64,000 nt of DNA from Neisseria subflava (GTDB taxonomy: Bacteria; Pseudomonadota; Gammaproteobacteria; Burkholderiales; Neisseriaceae): contig NZ_CP073117.1 of NCBI RefSeq assembly GCF_024205745.1, forward strand, positions 1,922,001 through 1,986,000. The letters run 5' to 3'. The translations under genes were made by a program, and so were the position numbers. Shown here one piece after another: positions 1-8,291 of this stretch. Position 1 is the first letter of the stretch. Each line of letters opens with the position of its first letter. The notes beneath the pieces are model-generated. The model was not told where the DNA came from, made no database searches, and saw only the letters and a list, made by a program, of their open reading frames with translations.

Positions 1-1
1 G

Positions 2-319
2 CTAGTTGCCGTTTTAACGCGTGTAAAACAGCCTGGTATTACCATCATTGAAGAACCTGAGCGAGGCTTGCATCCGAAAGCCATCGGCGAACTCATTGAC
101 TTTATTCGTGAACATGCAAGCGCTCACCATCCCATTATTCTGACAACTCATAGTGAATCAGTAGTGCGCAGCCTAGAATTGGAAGAATTATATTTTGTCA
201 GTAAATCTCAAGGCAAAACCCAAATTAAAGATGTTCGGAAGTCGGGTGTCGATAAAAACAAAATTCCGTTAGATACAGCTTGGTTGACCAATCTGCTGGG
301 AGGTGGATTGCCATGGTAA
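2..319 (+). CDS. AAA-family ATPase, C-terminal part (5' end outside window)
   Basis: Only the last 105 codons are present; the reading frame is open to the window edge. The fragment holds a Walker B-like segment ending in IIEEPERGLHP and then LTTHSESV, the D-loop/switch pattern of ABC-type and OLD-type ATPases (AAA_21/AAA_15-like). The Walker A half must lie upstream. Its stop codon overlaps the start of the DUF4276 gene by 7 bases, so the two are almost certainly co-translated. ATPases of this class beside a TOPRIM-like partner are a recurring layout in anti-phage and OLD-type systems. That role is inferred from context, not shown here. Confidence 0.8.
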   Translation, partial: LVAVLTRVKQPGITIIEEPERGLHPKAIGELIDFIREHASAHHPIILTTHSESVVRSLELEELYFVSKSQGKTQIKDVRKSGVDKNKIPLDTAWLTNLLGGGLPW

Positions 320-885
320 AAGTTGGATTTATTGTTGAAGGGGCATGCGAAAAGATTGTTATCGAATCAGCGGTATTCAAGGACTTTTTACAAAGGAATG
401 ATTTTGAATTGATTGAACCTGTTGTTGATGCCAATGGCGCAGGTAATTTATTGCCTCATAATATTGAGCCCTTTATTGGTGTTTTGGAAGCAAATGGAGC
501 AGAAAGACTGTATATTTTGACGGATTCGGACGGACTCCCTGTTGAAGATGTTAAGGAAAGAATCAATCACGCGAAAATTACTGCCTATTTTATTGCGGTT
601 AAAGCGATAGAAGCATGGTTTCTAGCAGATACTCAAGCTATGAAAAAATTTTTAGAAATTGAAGATTTTGCGGGAGAACAGTTTCCGGAAGAGACGCCCG
701 AATTGCCTTGGGACAGAATCAGCGAAATTGTCAAAGAAACGGGTTCTGCCAGAGGACCAGGAAACAAAGTTGGCTTTGCTAAGAAGATGATTAAATATTG
801 GGAATTTTCAATCGAAAATGCTGCCACGCATCCAAACTGTCCGAGTGCAAAATGTGTTGTTGCACATTTTCAATCTAATATATAA
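313..885 (+). CDS. DUF4276 family TOPRIM-like protein, partner of the upstream ATPase
   Basis: A 190-residue protein. I chose the ATG at 313 because it overlaps the ATPase stop and gives the family-like start MVKVGFIVEGACEK; an upstream in-frame start at 280 would add 11 residues. Visible TOPRIM-type features are an acidic VEG motif near residue 9, TDSDG near residue 76, an EAWFLAD block and a conserved HPNCPSAKC near the C-terminus. The Glu plus DxD arrangement suggests metal-dependent nucleic-acid cleavage, as in OLD/TOPRIM nucleases. Probable two-gene operon with the ATPase. The family match is from memory of DUF4276 motifs. The substrate and a defence role are inference. Confidence 0.75.
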   Translation: MVKVGFIVEGACEKIVIESAVFKDFLQRNDFELIEPVVDANGAGNLLPHNIEPFIGVLEANGAERLYILTDSDGLPVEDVKERINHAKITAYFIAVKAIEAWFLADTQAMKKFLEIEDFAGEQFPEETPELPWDRISEIVKETGSARGPGNKVGFAKKMIKYWEFSIENAATHPNCPSAKCVVAHFQSNI

Positions 886-901
886 AAATCGTCTGAATGT
901 A

Positions 902-1008
902 TATAGTGGATTAAATTTAAATCAGGACAAGGCGACGAAGCTGCAGACAATACAGATAGTACGGCAAGGCGAGGCAACGCCGTACTGGTTTAAAGTTAAT
1001 CCACTATA
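902..1008. repeat. Correia repeat enclosed element, 107 bp
   Basis: The element starts TATAGTGGATTAAATTTAAA and ends with the imperfect complement, giving terminal inverted repeats of about 20 bp beginning and ending with TA. The interior (CAGGACAAGGCGACGAAGC, CGTACTGG) is typical Correia sequence. This is the short, internally deleted class. It lies 16 bases after the DUF4276 stop and could act as an RNase III-cleaved hairpin or carry a promoter, as known for other copies. Confidence 0.92.
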
Positions 1009-1079
1009 GTTTAAAGATGGCCAATAATATTGCTCTACCATCTCTATATTGAAAATTCTTCTAATCTTTCTAAGATAAA

Positions 1080-1126
1080 AATGTTGTCTGAAAACCAAGT
1101 TTATTTTTCAGACAACATTTTTTTTT
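1080..1126 (+). terminator. Hairpin terminator from degenerate uptake-sequence pair
   Basis: Inverted arms TGTTGTCTGAAAA and TTTTCAGACAACA are followed by a run of T. The arms are uptake sequences with a C-to-T change (GTTGTCTGAA). It probably ends the ATPase/DUF4276 transcript. Confidence 0.8.
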
Positions 1127-1383
1127 ATAATTTGCTATTAACAAATGATATTCTGACATTGAGTTATCAGTCATAGAATGCAGTGCTCTTAGGCAGATTT
1201 GTTCGATTGATTTAGGTATTGCTATCGAAATTCGAATCTTCGAACCTCTTTTTAACTTTGCAACAAAGCCAAAAATTATTTCATCATTTCTTATTTGGAA
1301 AATATGTTGTTCATAAATTGAGATTTATTGCTTAATCATTTATCCGTACAATCCGCCTCATCAAATATTTTAAGGAGAAAGTG
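1127..1383. other. Intergenic stretch without a recognised gene
   Basis: AT-rich sequence between the terminator and the dioxygenase gene. Apart from a weak -10-like TACAAT at 1347-1352 and the Shine-Dalgarno AAGGAG just before 1384, I see no gene, RNA or repeat. Confidence 0.6.
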
Positions 1384-2165
1384 ATGAAAAAAATGCCTGT
1401 ATTGTTTGTCGGGCATGGCAGTCCGATGAATGTGTTGGATAAGGAAAATCCTTTCAATCAAAATCTCAGCCTGATTACGCAAAAATTTGCCAAACCGAAA
1501 GCGATTTTGATGATTTCGGCGCATTGGTACAGCAGCGGTTTGCAGGTTACATCAGGCGAACAGCCTGAAATGATTTATGATTTTTACGGATTTCCTGAAG
1601 AACTCAGCCAAGTGCAATATCCGGCGCCCGGTTCGCCTGAGTTGGCGGAGCAAGTGCGCTCGTTATTGCAGCCGGAAAATGTTGAGCTGAACCCGACGCG
1701 CGGTTTTGATCACGGCACTTGGGCAGTGTTGAAATTTCTGCTGATGCCGATATTCCCGTAGTTCAGCTCAGCCTCAACCATTTGCAGTCGGCGGAATGGC
1801 ATTTCAATTTGACGAAAAAATTATCCGCTTTGCGCGAACAGGGTGTGTTGATTATTGGCAGCGGCAATATTATTCATAATTTGAGCGTGATGAGCAGGGC
1901 GCATATCAATCAAATTGGTGCGGGCTATGATTGGGCGTTTGCGTTCCGCGAAGCGGTCAATCAGGCGATTGTTGAACGGGATGACGATACTTTGATTCAT
2001 TACGAACGGCTGGGTGAAAAGGCGATGCTCTCCGTGCCGACGCCGGAGCATTACTTGCCTTTTCTTTGCATTATGGCATTACGCGAACCGGATGATTCCA
2101 TTACTTTTTTCAACGACAACCTTGTCGCCGGTTCGCTCAGTATGACTTCGCTTTTAGTGGGGTAA
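1384..2165 (+). pseudogene. LigB-type extradiol dioxygenase (YgiD/DODA family), frameshifted
   Basis: Two adjacent frames together make a full-length family member of about 260 residues. The first frame (1384-1761) has the metal-site motifs GHGSP, SAHW and DHGTW. The second (read from about 1740) continues ADIPVVQLSLN and has GSGNIIHNL and PEHYLP. The break is at about 1738-1744, where one base is missing: restoring one C would read LPDADIPVVQLS, matching the usual family sequence there. Start chosen at ATG 1384 behind AAGGAG; GTG 1381 is an alternative. Known relatives convert L-DOPA to a betalamic-type product in vitro, with unclear physiological role. Either a real pseudogene or a sequencing indel. 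Confidence 0.85.
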
Positions 2166-2296
2166 AAGAAAAAATATGGCAACGCTATTTCGGTCAGGTT
2201 ATGATTCAATACAGCATATTTGATTGAAAATGCTAGGTTTACTGACGCGGGCTATTTTTTGTTTTTCAGTCAAAGAAACCAGTGCATCAGTTGATT

Positions 2297-2342
2297 AAAA
2301 GGTCGTCTGAAAACCTGATTGGGCGTTTTCAGACGACCTTTG
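2297..2342. terminator. Bidirectional uptake-sequence hairpin between convergent genes
   Basis: AAAAGGTCGTCTGAAAAC pairs with GTTTTCAGACGACCTTT. It lies between the dioxygenase (+) and the aldose epimerase remnant (-). This copy uses the GTCGTCTGAA variant. Confidence 0.85.
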
Positions 2343-2367
2343 CTTTGCCGGTAAAGGTTCGGGCTGT

Positions 2368-3294
2368 TTACGGACGGTTGGCTGCTATATGGTAGCGCGT
2401 TTCAAATGCGGCTTCTTCTCCCGCGTTCAGAACAATTAACCCTAAGCCGTTGTTGAAGCAGTCGGGTGCGCCGCTGAGGTTTTCGATGGCGATGGAGTCG
2501 CGGGTCGATGGGGTGAAGATTTGCAGGTAGGGATAGGAGGCGTCGGGGTAGATGCTCAGGGTCAGTCCGTTGCCTGAAAGCGTGCAGGCGGCGGGTTTTT
2601 AGCGTGCCAAGACAAAGCTGTTGTCCAATTCGATACCCGACAGGTTTGAGGCCGTCTGAAAACGGGTGTCGTCTATCATGTTGCCGTCAGGAACCAAATC
2701 GGCATCGAAGCTCAAGCGTTTGCTGCTGTCGATTTCCAGCGACCAATCGTCGGTTTTGCCGCCGAGCGTGAAATAGGGGTGCCAACCGTTTGCGAGCGGT
2801 ATGGCAGTCGTGCCTTGGTTGCGGGCGGTGGAGTGGATGCTTAAGCCGTCTGCACTGAGGCGGTAGCGGACGGTCAGGCTGAAGGGGAAGGGATAGCCGC
2901 TGCCGTCTTGTGCGTAATCTGCGCGGATTTCGACTTCGACGGATTGCTCGTCGGCATGACTGTTGACGAGGGCGAACTCGCGGTCATACATCAAGCCGTG
3001 TGCCGCGTGTTCGGCGAGTTTGAATTTGCTGCACTCATACGCTTTGCCGTCGAAGCTGTATTTGCCGTGGCGCAGGCGGCAGGCGTACGGGCTGAGTTTG
3101 CCGCTGCGGAACCATTCGGTCAGGCTCTCGCGGGCGTGTTGCGGGGTGTCGTAAGCTTTGACGATGTTGAACCATGTGCCGTCGGGGCGGCGGATTTCGT
3201 AGCGGTTGAGCAGTCCGCCGTAAAGATAAATTTCCGCGCGTAAATCGGCGAAAGCGAGCAGTAGGCGGTCGTTGTCGGTTTTGAGTGTGAACAT
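2368..3294 (-). pseudogene. Aldose 1-epimerase (GalM-like) with in-frame premature stop
   Basis: The open part (2599-3294, 231 residues) matches the mutarotase fold: FKLAEHAAHGLMYDREF near residue 90 and NGWHPYFTL near residue 168 carry the usual active-site histidines. A TAA at 2601-2599 ends it, yet the same frame continues without interruption for 76 more codons to TAA 2370-2368. That tail reads as the expected C-terminus, including IENLSGAPDCFNNG, where the catalytic Glu of this family sits. A single substitution thus removes the catalytic base from the main product. Full length would be about 308 residues, normal for the family. Real nonsense mutation or a base-call error; no frameshift is needed. 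Confidence 0.85.
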
Positions 3295-3330
3295 GAAGCG
3301 GCTCCTGATTGGGGTTGGGGCAGGGTGTAT

Positions 3331-3366
3331 AAAAGGCCGTCTGAATGTTTTTCAGACGGCCTTTTT
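3331..3366 (-). terminator. Uptake-sequence hairpin terminator for the VWA lipoprotein gene
   Basis: AAAAGGCCGTCTGAA and TTCAGACGGCCTTTTT face each other 7 bases beyond the VWA gene stop, with T-runs on both strands. Confidence 0.85.
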
Positions 3367-3372
3367 CAGGTT

Positions 3373-4965
3373 TTATTCTTTAACTAAAGGGCCTGATTTC
3401 TTTTCGCTACCGGCGGCAATGCGTACCAATTGGAGAAATTCCGATTTCAGCTCAAACGGATCATCGCCTTGGACTTTCTGTACCATTTTTTCAATGTCGC
3501 TCCAACCCAGTTTGCCGTTGTATTCGCCGCCACGCAGGGCTTGCGCGTAAGAGGCTGCGGCAAGGGCAAGCAGGGTGTCTTTATCGGCTTGGTCAAGTGG
3601 TTTGCTGCCAACAGGAATTGCTTGTTCCATCAGCTTGCTGTCTTTTTCCCCAGGCAGTTTGTAGCGGACTTTGACAAAGGCGTATTCGTTTTTACTGCCT
3701 TTGACGGCAGGGGCTTTTTGATAGCGTGATTCGTTCAGCCAGCCGTTTTTGCCTGCCGGAATGATTTCATAGATGGCGGTCACGCTGTGGCCTGAGCCGA
3801 TATCGCCCGCATCTACTTTGTCGTTGTTGAAGTCTTCATTGCGCAGGGTGCGGTTGGTGTAGCCGACCAGGCGGTATTCTTTGACAGTGGCAGGATTGAA
3901 TTCGACTTGGATTTTGACATCTTGCGCAACGGTGGCAAGCGTGGAAGTCAGTTGTTGCTGCAGAACTTTTTTCGCTTCTTTTTCATTGTCGATATAGCTG
4001 TAATTACCGTCGCCTGCATCGGCAATTTGTTCCATCATGTCTTCGTTGTAATTGTCCGTACCGAATCCTAGCGTGCTGAGTGAAACACCTGTTTTACGTT
4101 TTTCGGCAACCATGGATTTGAGGGTTTCAGTATCAGATACGCCAACGTTAAAGTCGCCATCGGTCGCCAGCAGGATACGGTTGATGCCGTTGGGTACAAA
4201 GGCTTTTTGCGCTTGCTCGTAGGCCATGCGTAAAGCGGATTCGCCCGAGGTCGAGCCTTCGGCCTCCAGTTTGTCGATGGCCTTTAGGATGGTTTCTTTA
4301 TCTGAACCTGATGTGGGTGGAAGCACCAGCTCTTCGCCTGATGAATAGGTAATCAGGGTAACTTTGTCCTGAGGACGTAATTGTTGGGTCAAGATCCGCA
4401 GCGTTTTTTGAACCAACGGAAGTTTATTTTCTTCATCCATACTGCCGGATACGTCCACGAGGAACACAAGATTGGCAGGCGGCAGGTCTTTCTTTGCCGT
4501 GTCTTGTGCTTGGATACCGATTTTGATCAGCTTGGCTTCCGGTTGCCATGGAGAATCAATGGTTTCGGTATGAACGGCAAATGGACGGCCGTCAGTAGGC
4601 AGTGGATAGTTATAAGGGAAGTAATTGATGATTTCCTCAATCCGTACAGCATCTTTAGGCGGCTGTTCTCCATTGTTCAGAAATCGGCGGACGTTGGCGT
4701 AGCTGCCGGTATCGACATCGATGCTGAATGTAGAAATAGGCTCTTGGGCAACGGATTTGACCGGTTGGTCGGGTTGTTCTTGGTAGCGTTCAGTGTTTTC
4801 TGCAAGAGACAGATTTTCTTCAGCAACGGCAGCAGCAGGCAATGCTGAGTCCGGTGCATCATGAAGATTTTCGGTTGACGAGTCTGAGTGGTCGAGTGGA
4901 CCGGAACACGCTGTCAAAGCTACTAAAGTGAGTATGGAAACGGTTTTCAGGAAGAAACGGGGCAT
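3373..4965 (-). CDS. VWA domain lipoprotein, YfbK-like
   Basis: A 530-residue protein. Residues 1-20 form a lipoprotein signal ending in LTAC, so the mature N-terminus should be lipid-modified Cys20. A Ser/Glu-rich linker follows, then the VWA-associated N-terminal segment (PISTFSIDVDTGSYANVRRF, from about residue 76). The von Willebrand A domain has its MIDAS motif DVSGSM at 171-176 and a DGDF loop near residue 250. The C-terminal third matches the DUF3520-type tail of YfbK proteins. Shine-Dalgarno AGGAG lies about 9 bases before the ATG. A metal-dependent protein-binding role at the membrane or cell surface is inferred from the domain; the partner is unknown. Monocistronic by position. Confidence 0.9.
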   Translation of the reverse strand: MPRFFLKTVSILTLVALTACSGPLDHSDSSTENLHDAPDSALPAAAVAEENLSLAENTERYQEQPDQPVKSVAQEPISTFSIDVDTGSYANVRRFLNNGEQPPKDAVRIEEIINYFPYNYPLPTDGRPFAVHTETIDSPWQPEAKLIKIGIQAQDTAKKDLPPANLVFLVDVSGSMDEENKLPLVQKTLRILTQQLRPQDKVTLITYSSGEELVLPPTSGSDKETILKAIDKLEAEGSTSGESALRMAYEQAQKAFVPNGINRILLATDGDFNVGVSDTETLKSMVAEKRKTGVSLSTLGFGTDNYNEDMMEQIADAGDGNYSYIDNEKEAKKVLQQQLTSTLATVAQDVKIQVEFNPATVKEYRLVGYTNRTLRNEDFNNDKVDAGDIGSGHSVTAIYEIIPAGKNGWLNESRYQKAPAVKGSKNEYAFVKVRYKLPGEKDSKLMEQAIPVGSKPLDQADKDTLLALAAASYAQALRGGEYNGKLGWSDIEKMVQKVQGDDPFELKSEFLQLVRIAAGSEKKSGPLVKE

Positions 4966-5074
4966 GATTTAAGCTCCTGGGAAAGATCACATGCTGATTG
5001 TTAAAAGTGTTGTTGGCAGTGTATTGGCAGATTCAACGCTGGCGCTGAGTCACTTTTTTGAGTTTTAATGTGTG

Positions 5075-5144
5075 AATAGTGGGTTAAGTTTAAATCAGGA
5101 CAAGGCGGAGCAATGCAGTACTGGTCTAAACTTAACCCACTATT
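5075..5144. repeat. Miniature Correia-type element, 70 bp
   Basis: Perfect 18-bp inverted repeats AATAGTGGGTTAAGTTTA (5075-5092 and 5127-5144) enclose only 34 bases, including the Correia interior CAGGACAAGGCGGAGC and AGTACTGG. Much shorter than the usual 100-155 bp elements. It sits between the 3' end of rluB and the 5' side of the VWA gene. Confidence 0.85.
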
Positions 5145-5215
5145 TTTATGACTTAGGCAAGATTTTGTCGGGCTGAGACGATTTTGTAAAGGCCTCAGCC
5201 CCGATTTATCTTACA

Positions 5216-6274
5216 TTAACTTTTCTTGCGGCGACGTTCGCCAGGTAGCAACATATCTGCCCATTTGATGATGTTGGCGACTTCTGCCGGATTGAGTTCG
5301 TAGAACTGGCCGCGTTTGAGGCGGTTGGGCAGGCCGATAGGGCCGAAGCCTACGCGGACGAGGCGGCTGACGGTCAGGCCTTGGCTTTCAAAAATGCGGC
5401 GTACTTCGCGGTTGCGGCCTTCTTTGATGACGACGTTGTACCATTTGTTCGCGCCTTCGCCGCCTTGTTCGTAGATACGTTCGACTTTTGCCAAACCGTC
5501 TTCGAGCATCACCCCTTCTTCGGTCAGGACGCGCATTTGTTCGGTGGTCAACTCGCCCAATACGCGCACGGCGTATTCGCGTTCGACTTCAAAGCTGGGG
5601 TGGGCAAAGCGTTGAACAAGTTCGCCTGAAGTGGTCAGAATCAAGAGGCCGCTGGTATTGATGTCCAAACGGCCGATGGCTACCCAGCGGCTGCTGGCTG
5701 CTTGCGGCAGGCGGTCGAAAATGCTGACGCGGCCTTGCGGGTCGTCGCGGGAAACGATTTCGCCTTCTTGTTTGTAGTAGAGGATGATGCGTGGCAGGCG
5801 GTCGGCCCATTTGAGTTTGATGATGCTGCCTTTGACGGTAACGTGGTCGTCGGGCGTAACTTTTTCGCCCAGTTGCGCTACGCGGCCGTTGACCGTTACC
5901 CAGCCGTTGCTGATCCATTCTTCCATTTCGCGACGTGAGCCGACGCCGGAAGCGGCCAGGACTTTTTGCAGGCGTTCGGGCTCGAAGCGTGAAAGGTCGC
6001 TGCGGCGTTCTTTCAAATCGCGGGCATGCTCCATAATTTTTTGGTTGGGGTTGCGGACAACCAGTTTTTTGGCTTTGGCAGCACGTTGTTTAGGCGCGGT
6101 ATTTTGAGCTTTAGGGCCGTCTGAAACTTTTTGGTTGTAAGGTTTACCTGATGTTTTGCGTTCGTCGTCGGGACGTTTTTTATTGGCAAAGGATTTGGCC
6201 GGTTTGGAAGGTTTTTTGGCGGTAGACGATACGCCGTCGCGCCATTGGCGTTTGCTGGAAGGCTGTTTGGACAT
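5216..6274 (-). CDS. rluB: 23S rRNA pseudouridine(2605) synthase
   Basis: A 352-residue RsuA/RluB-family enzyme converting a uridine in helix 93 of 23S rRNA to pseudouridine. A lysine-rich, probably disordered arm fills residues 1-95. An S4 RNA-binding domain follows (LQKVLAASGVGSRREMEEW, 102-120, then WVTVNGR). The catalytic block GRLDINTSGLL starts at 201 with Asp204 as nucleophile. The tail is short compared with E. coli RluB, but the basic N-terminal arm is long. The choice of RluB over RluE/RsuA rests on overall similarity and is less sure than the family. Start ATG 6274 has TAGGA upstream. Confidence 0.9.
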   Translation of the reverse strand: MSKQPSSKRQWRDGVSSTAKKPSKPAKSFANKKRPDDERKTSGKPYNQKVSDGPKAQNTAPKQRAAKAKKLVVRNPNQKIMEHARDLKERRSDLSRFEPERLQKVLAASGVGSRREMEEWISNGWVTVNGRVAQLGEKVTPDDHVTVKGSIIKLKWADRLPRIILYYKQEGEIVSRDDPQGRVSIFDRLPQAASSRWVAIGRLDINTSGLLILTTSGELVQRFAHPSFEVEREYAVRVLGELTTEQMRVLTEEGVMLEDGLAKVERIYEQGGEGANKWYNVVIKEGRNREVRRIFESQGLTVSRLVRVGFGPIGLPNRLKRGQFYELNPAEVANIIKWADMLLPGERRRKKS

Positions 6275-6341
6275 GATTTTTCCTAACTCGCTTGAAAAAG
6301 CGGTTCTTCTGCGGCGGTTGCGGCAGGGGTTGGATTGGGGG

Positions 6342-6374
6342 AAAAGGCCGTCTGAAAATCAAATTCAGACGGCC
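6342..6374 (-). terminator. Uptake-sequence hairpin after pdxH
   Basis: AAAAGGCCGTCTGAA and TTCAGACGGCCT form a stem; reading the minus strand it ends in TTTT. It separates pdxH from rluB. Confidence 0.75.
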
Positions 6375-6433
6375 TGCTGATGAAAGGCTGTATTGTAACT
6401 CAACCAGTAAATTTTTGTTTGAAAATCCGAAAA

Positions 6434-7066
6434 TTATGGCGAAAGGCGTTCACGTATCCAGTTGCCGTCAACCAGGCGGTATTGAATGCGGTCGTGCAGG
6501 CGGCTGGGTCGGCCTTGCCAGAATTCAATGCGGTCGGGAATAACGAGGTATCCGCCCCAATGCGGCGGGCGGGGAACATGCAGGGGATGTTTGACACCGA
6601 CGGCCGCGGCCTTGGTCACCAATACGGCTTTGCTGGAAATCACTTCGCTTTGTGCGCTTGCCCATGCACCGATACGGCTGGTATACGGGCGGCTTTCAAA
6701 ATATTCGTCCGAAGCGGCGGCGTCGAGTTTTTCAATGCGTCCTTCAACACGCACTTGGCGTTCGAGTTCCGGCCAGAAAAAGGTCATGGCGGCAAAAGGG
6801 TGTGCCGTATAGGAGCGGCCTTTGCGGCTGTGGTAATTGGTAAAGAAAACAAAGCCTTTGGGGTTGACTTCTTTCAATAGCACCATGCGGCTGTTGGGCC
6901 TGCCGTCTTCGCCTACGGCGGCAACGTTGACCGCGGTCGGCTCGTTGACTTCGGCGTGAATCGCTTCGTTCAGCCATTGCTCGAATTGGACAATAGGGTC
7001 GGCGTGGCATTCGGCTTCCGACAGCTCGCGTTTGCTGTAATCTTCGCGGATATTGTGCAGATCCAT
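6434..7066 (-). CDS. pdxH: Pyridoxamine 5'-phosphate oxidase
   Basis: A 210-residue FMN enzyme that oxidises pyridoxine 5'-phosphate or pyridoxamine 5'-phosphate to pyridoxal 5'-phosphate. Recognisable blocks are the substrate/FMN region [22 protein letters not shown](T)[14 protein letters not shown] and the C-terminal [17 protein letters not shown] with the PLP-binding RLHDR motif. I use ATG 7066 ([10 protein letters not shown]) because it follows TAAGGAGA; an upstream frame extension to 7096 lacks a ribosome site. With pdxJ at 51.4 kb, it covers the final steps of de novo B6 synthesis. Confidence 0.95.
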   Translation of the reverse strand: MDLHNIREDYSKRELSEAECHADPIVQFEQWLNEAIHAEVNEPTAVNVAAVGEDGRPNSRMVLLKEVNPKGFVFFTNYHSRKGRSYTAHPFAAMTFFWPELERQVRVEGRIEKLDAAASDEYFESRPYTSRIGAWASAQSEVISSKAVLVTKAAAVGVKHPLHVPRPPHWGGYLVIPDRIEFWQGRPSRLHDRIQYRLVDGNWIRERLSP

Positions 7067-7177
7067 GATTTTTCTCCTTAGGTTTGACTGAATCATACTC
7101 CGTTTTTTCAGACGGCCTCAAGGGCATTTGTGTATAATCGTAGCCCTTTCCAATATAGAACAATACGGAGTCCTGTC

Positions 7178-7630
7178 ATGCAAACCGAAGTCGAACTGAA
7201 AATCTTAAATCCGAAAATGGCCGATTCCCTGCCTGCTTATGCAACGCCCGGTTCTGCCGGTTTGGACTTGCGTGCCTGCTTGGATGAAGCTGTTGTATTG
7301 CAGCCGGGCGATGTATATCTCGTTCCGACCGGTTTGGCGGTGCATTTGGCCAACCCTGCTTACGCCGCCGTTTTGTTGCCGCGTTCCGGCTTGGGTCATA
7401 AACACGGTATTGTTTTGGGTAATTTGGTCGGTTTGATTGACTCGGATTATCAAGGCGAATTGAAGGTTTCTTTGTGGAACCGTGGTAAAGAAGCGTTTAC
7501 CATCGAGCCGATGGAGCGTATCGCGCAAATGGTGATTGTGCCGGTTGTCCAAGCCGCGTTTAAAGTCGTGGATGAGTTTGCCGCTAGCGAGCGCGGTGAA
7601 GGCGGATTCGGCAGCACCGGCAAAGCCTGA
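7178..7630 (+). CDS. dut: dUTP diphosphatase
   Basis: A 150-residue homotrimeric dUTPase hydrolysing dUTP to dUMP and pyrophosphate. The five family motifs are visible: [10 protein letters not shown] near residue 23, PRSGLG near 69, [13 protein letters not shown] near 80-92, RIAQMV near 112 and the C-terminal GGFGSTGKA loop that closes the active site. Start ATG 7178 lies 8 bases after TACGGAG. Divergent from pdxH, with 111 bp between them. Confidence 0.96.
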   Translation: MQTEVELKILNPKMADSLPAYATPGSAGLDLRACLDEAVVLQPGDVYLVPTGLAVHLANPAYAAVLLPRSGLGHKHGIVLGNLVGLIDSDYQGELKVSLWNRGKEAFTIEPMERIAQMVIVPVVQAAFKVVDEFAASERGEGGFGSTGKA

Positions 7631-7636
7631 TGATTT

Positions 7637-7706
7637 AAAAGGCCGTCTGAAACAGGATAAATTGAAATATTCGATTTCGGTTTGCTGTTGTTCAGACAGC
7701 CTTTTT
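7637..7706 (+). terminator. Long imperfect uptake-sequence hairpin after dut
   Basis: AAAAGGCCGTCTGAA pairs with a one-mismatch partner TTCAGACAGCCTTTTT about 50 bases later. The long loop makes it a weaker terminator than other copies. Confidence 0.6.
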
Positions 7707-7762
7707 GTTGTGCCAACCTTTGCATAATCACACACAAGATTGCATTTTTATATCTTGTCTGT

Positions 7763-8143
7763 ATGACCGACGCACCCAATAATACAGGCCGTCTGAAACC
7801 TTTACGGAGCGTTGTTATGTCCCGCCCCTCACTTTTTCTGCCTTTATTTTTGATTATCTTTGGTGCGATTTGGTTTTTACGCGCTACGGATATTTTGCCT
7901 GCGACATCGACAATGATTGCCGGTGCATTAATTATTTTGGGCTTTGCCGTATTGATTATGGACGGCATTAACAAACAGTCCATCGTTTCCGGCCCGATGC
8001 TGGTTTATATTGGTACAGTCATATATCTGCACATGAGCTACTGGATTTACCTCTCGCCGTTGCTGGCCATCGGCATGGTCGTGTTGGGTTGCCTGCTGTT
8101 GCTCTCGCGCAGCGATATGATTCCTGAGAAACACACAAAATAG
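7763..8143 (+). CDS. Small integral membrane protein of unknown function
   Basis: 126 residues from ATG 7763; ATG 7817 (MSRPSLFLPLF) would give 108 and omit the cytosolic tail. An uptake sequence inside the first codons is translated as TGRLK, so the upstream start may be a chance extension. Three or four hydrophobic segments are visible: FLPLFLIIFGAIWFL, MIAGALIILGFAVLIM, MLVYIGTVIYLHM and LLAIGMVVLGCLLLL. This resembles the LiaI/LiaF-like transmembrane module, but no catalytic motif is seen. Function unknown. Confidence 0.7.
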   Translation: MTDAPNNTGRLKPLRSVVMSRPSLFLPLFLIIFGAIWFLRATDILPATSTMIAGALIILGFAVLIMDGINKQSIVSGPMLVYIGTVIYLHMSYWIYLSPLLAIGMVVLGCLLLLSRSDMIPEKHTK

Positions 8144-8172
8144 AAAGATGAGAGATTTGGGTTTTGCCCTAT

Positions 8173-8222
8173 AAAGGCCGTCTGAACAATGGTATAATCC
8201 GCCGTTTCAGACGGCCTTTTTT
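8173..8222 (+). terminator. Uptake-sequence hairpin with TATAAT in its loop
   Basis: AAAGGCCGTCTGAA and TTTCAGACGGCCTTTTTT flank a loop containing GGTATAAT. It ends the membrane-protein gene and lies 70 bases before guaA; the loop could also supply a -10 for guaA, though I see no good -35. Confidence 0.75.
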
Positions 8223-8291
8223 ATTGTGGTTTAAGTTTGAAATTTACCCTCCCGGCCGCACCGTTTTCTTACATTTTGCAAAGTTTCCGCC

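Noticed and set aside
2-885. Calling the left-edge pair PARIS (AriA/AriB)
   Set aside because: The effector looks like DUF4276, not DUF4435, and the ATPase is incomplete, so a specific system name is not justified.
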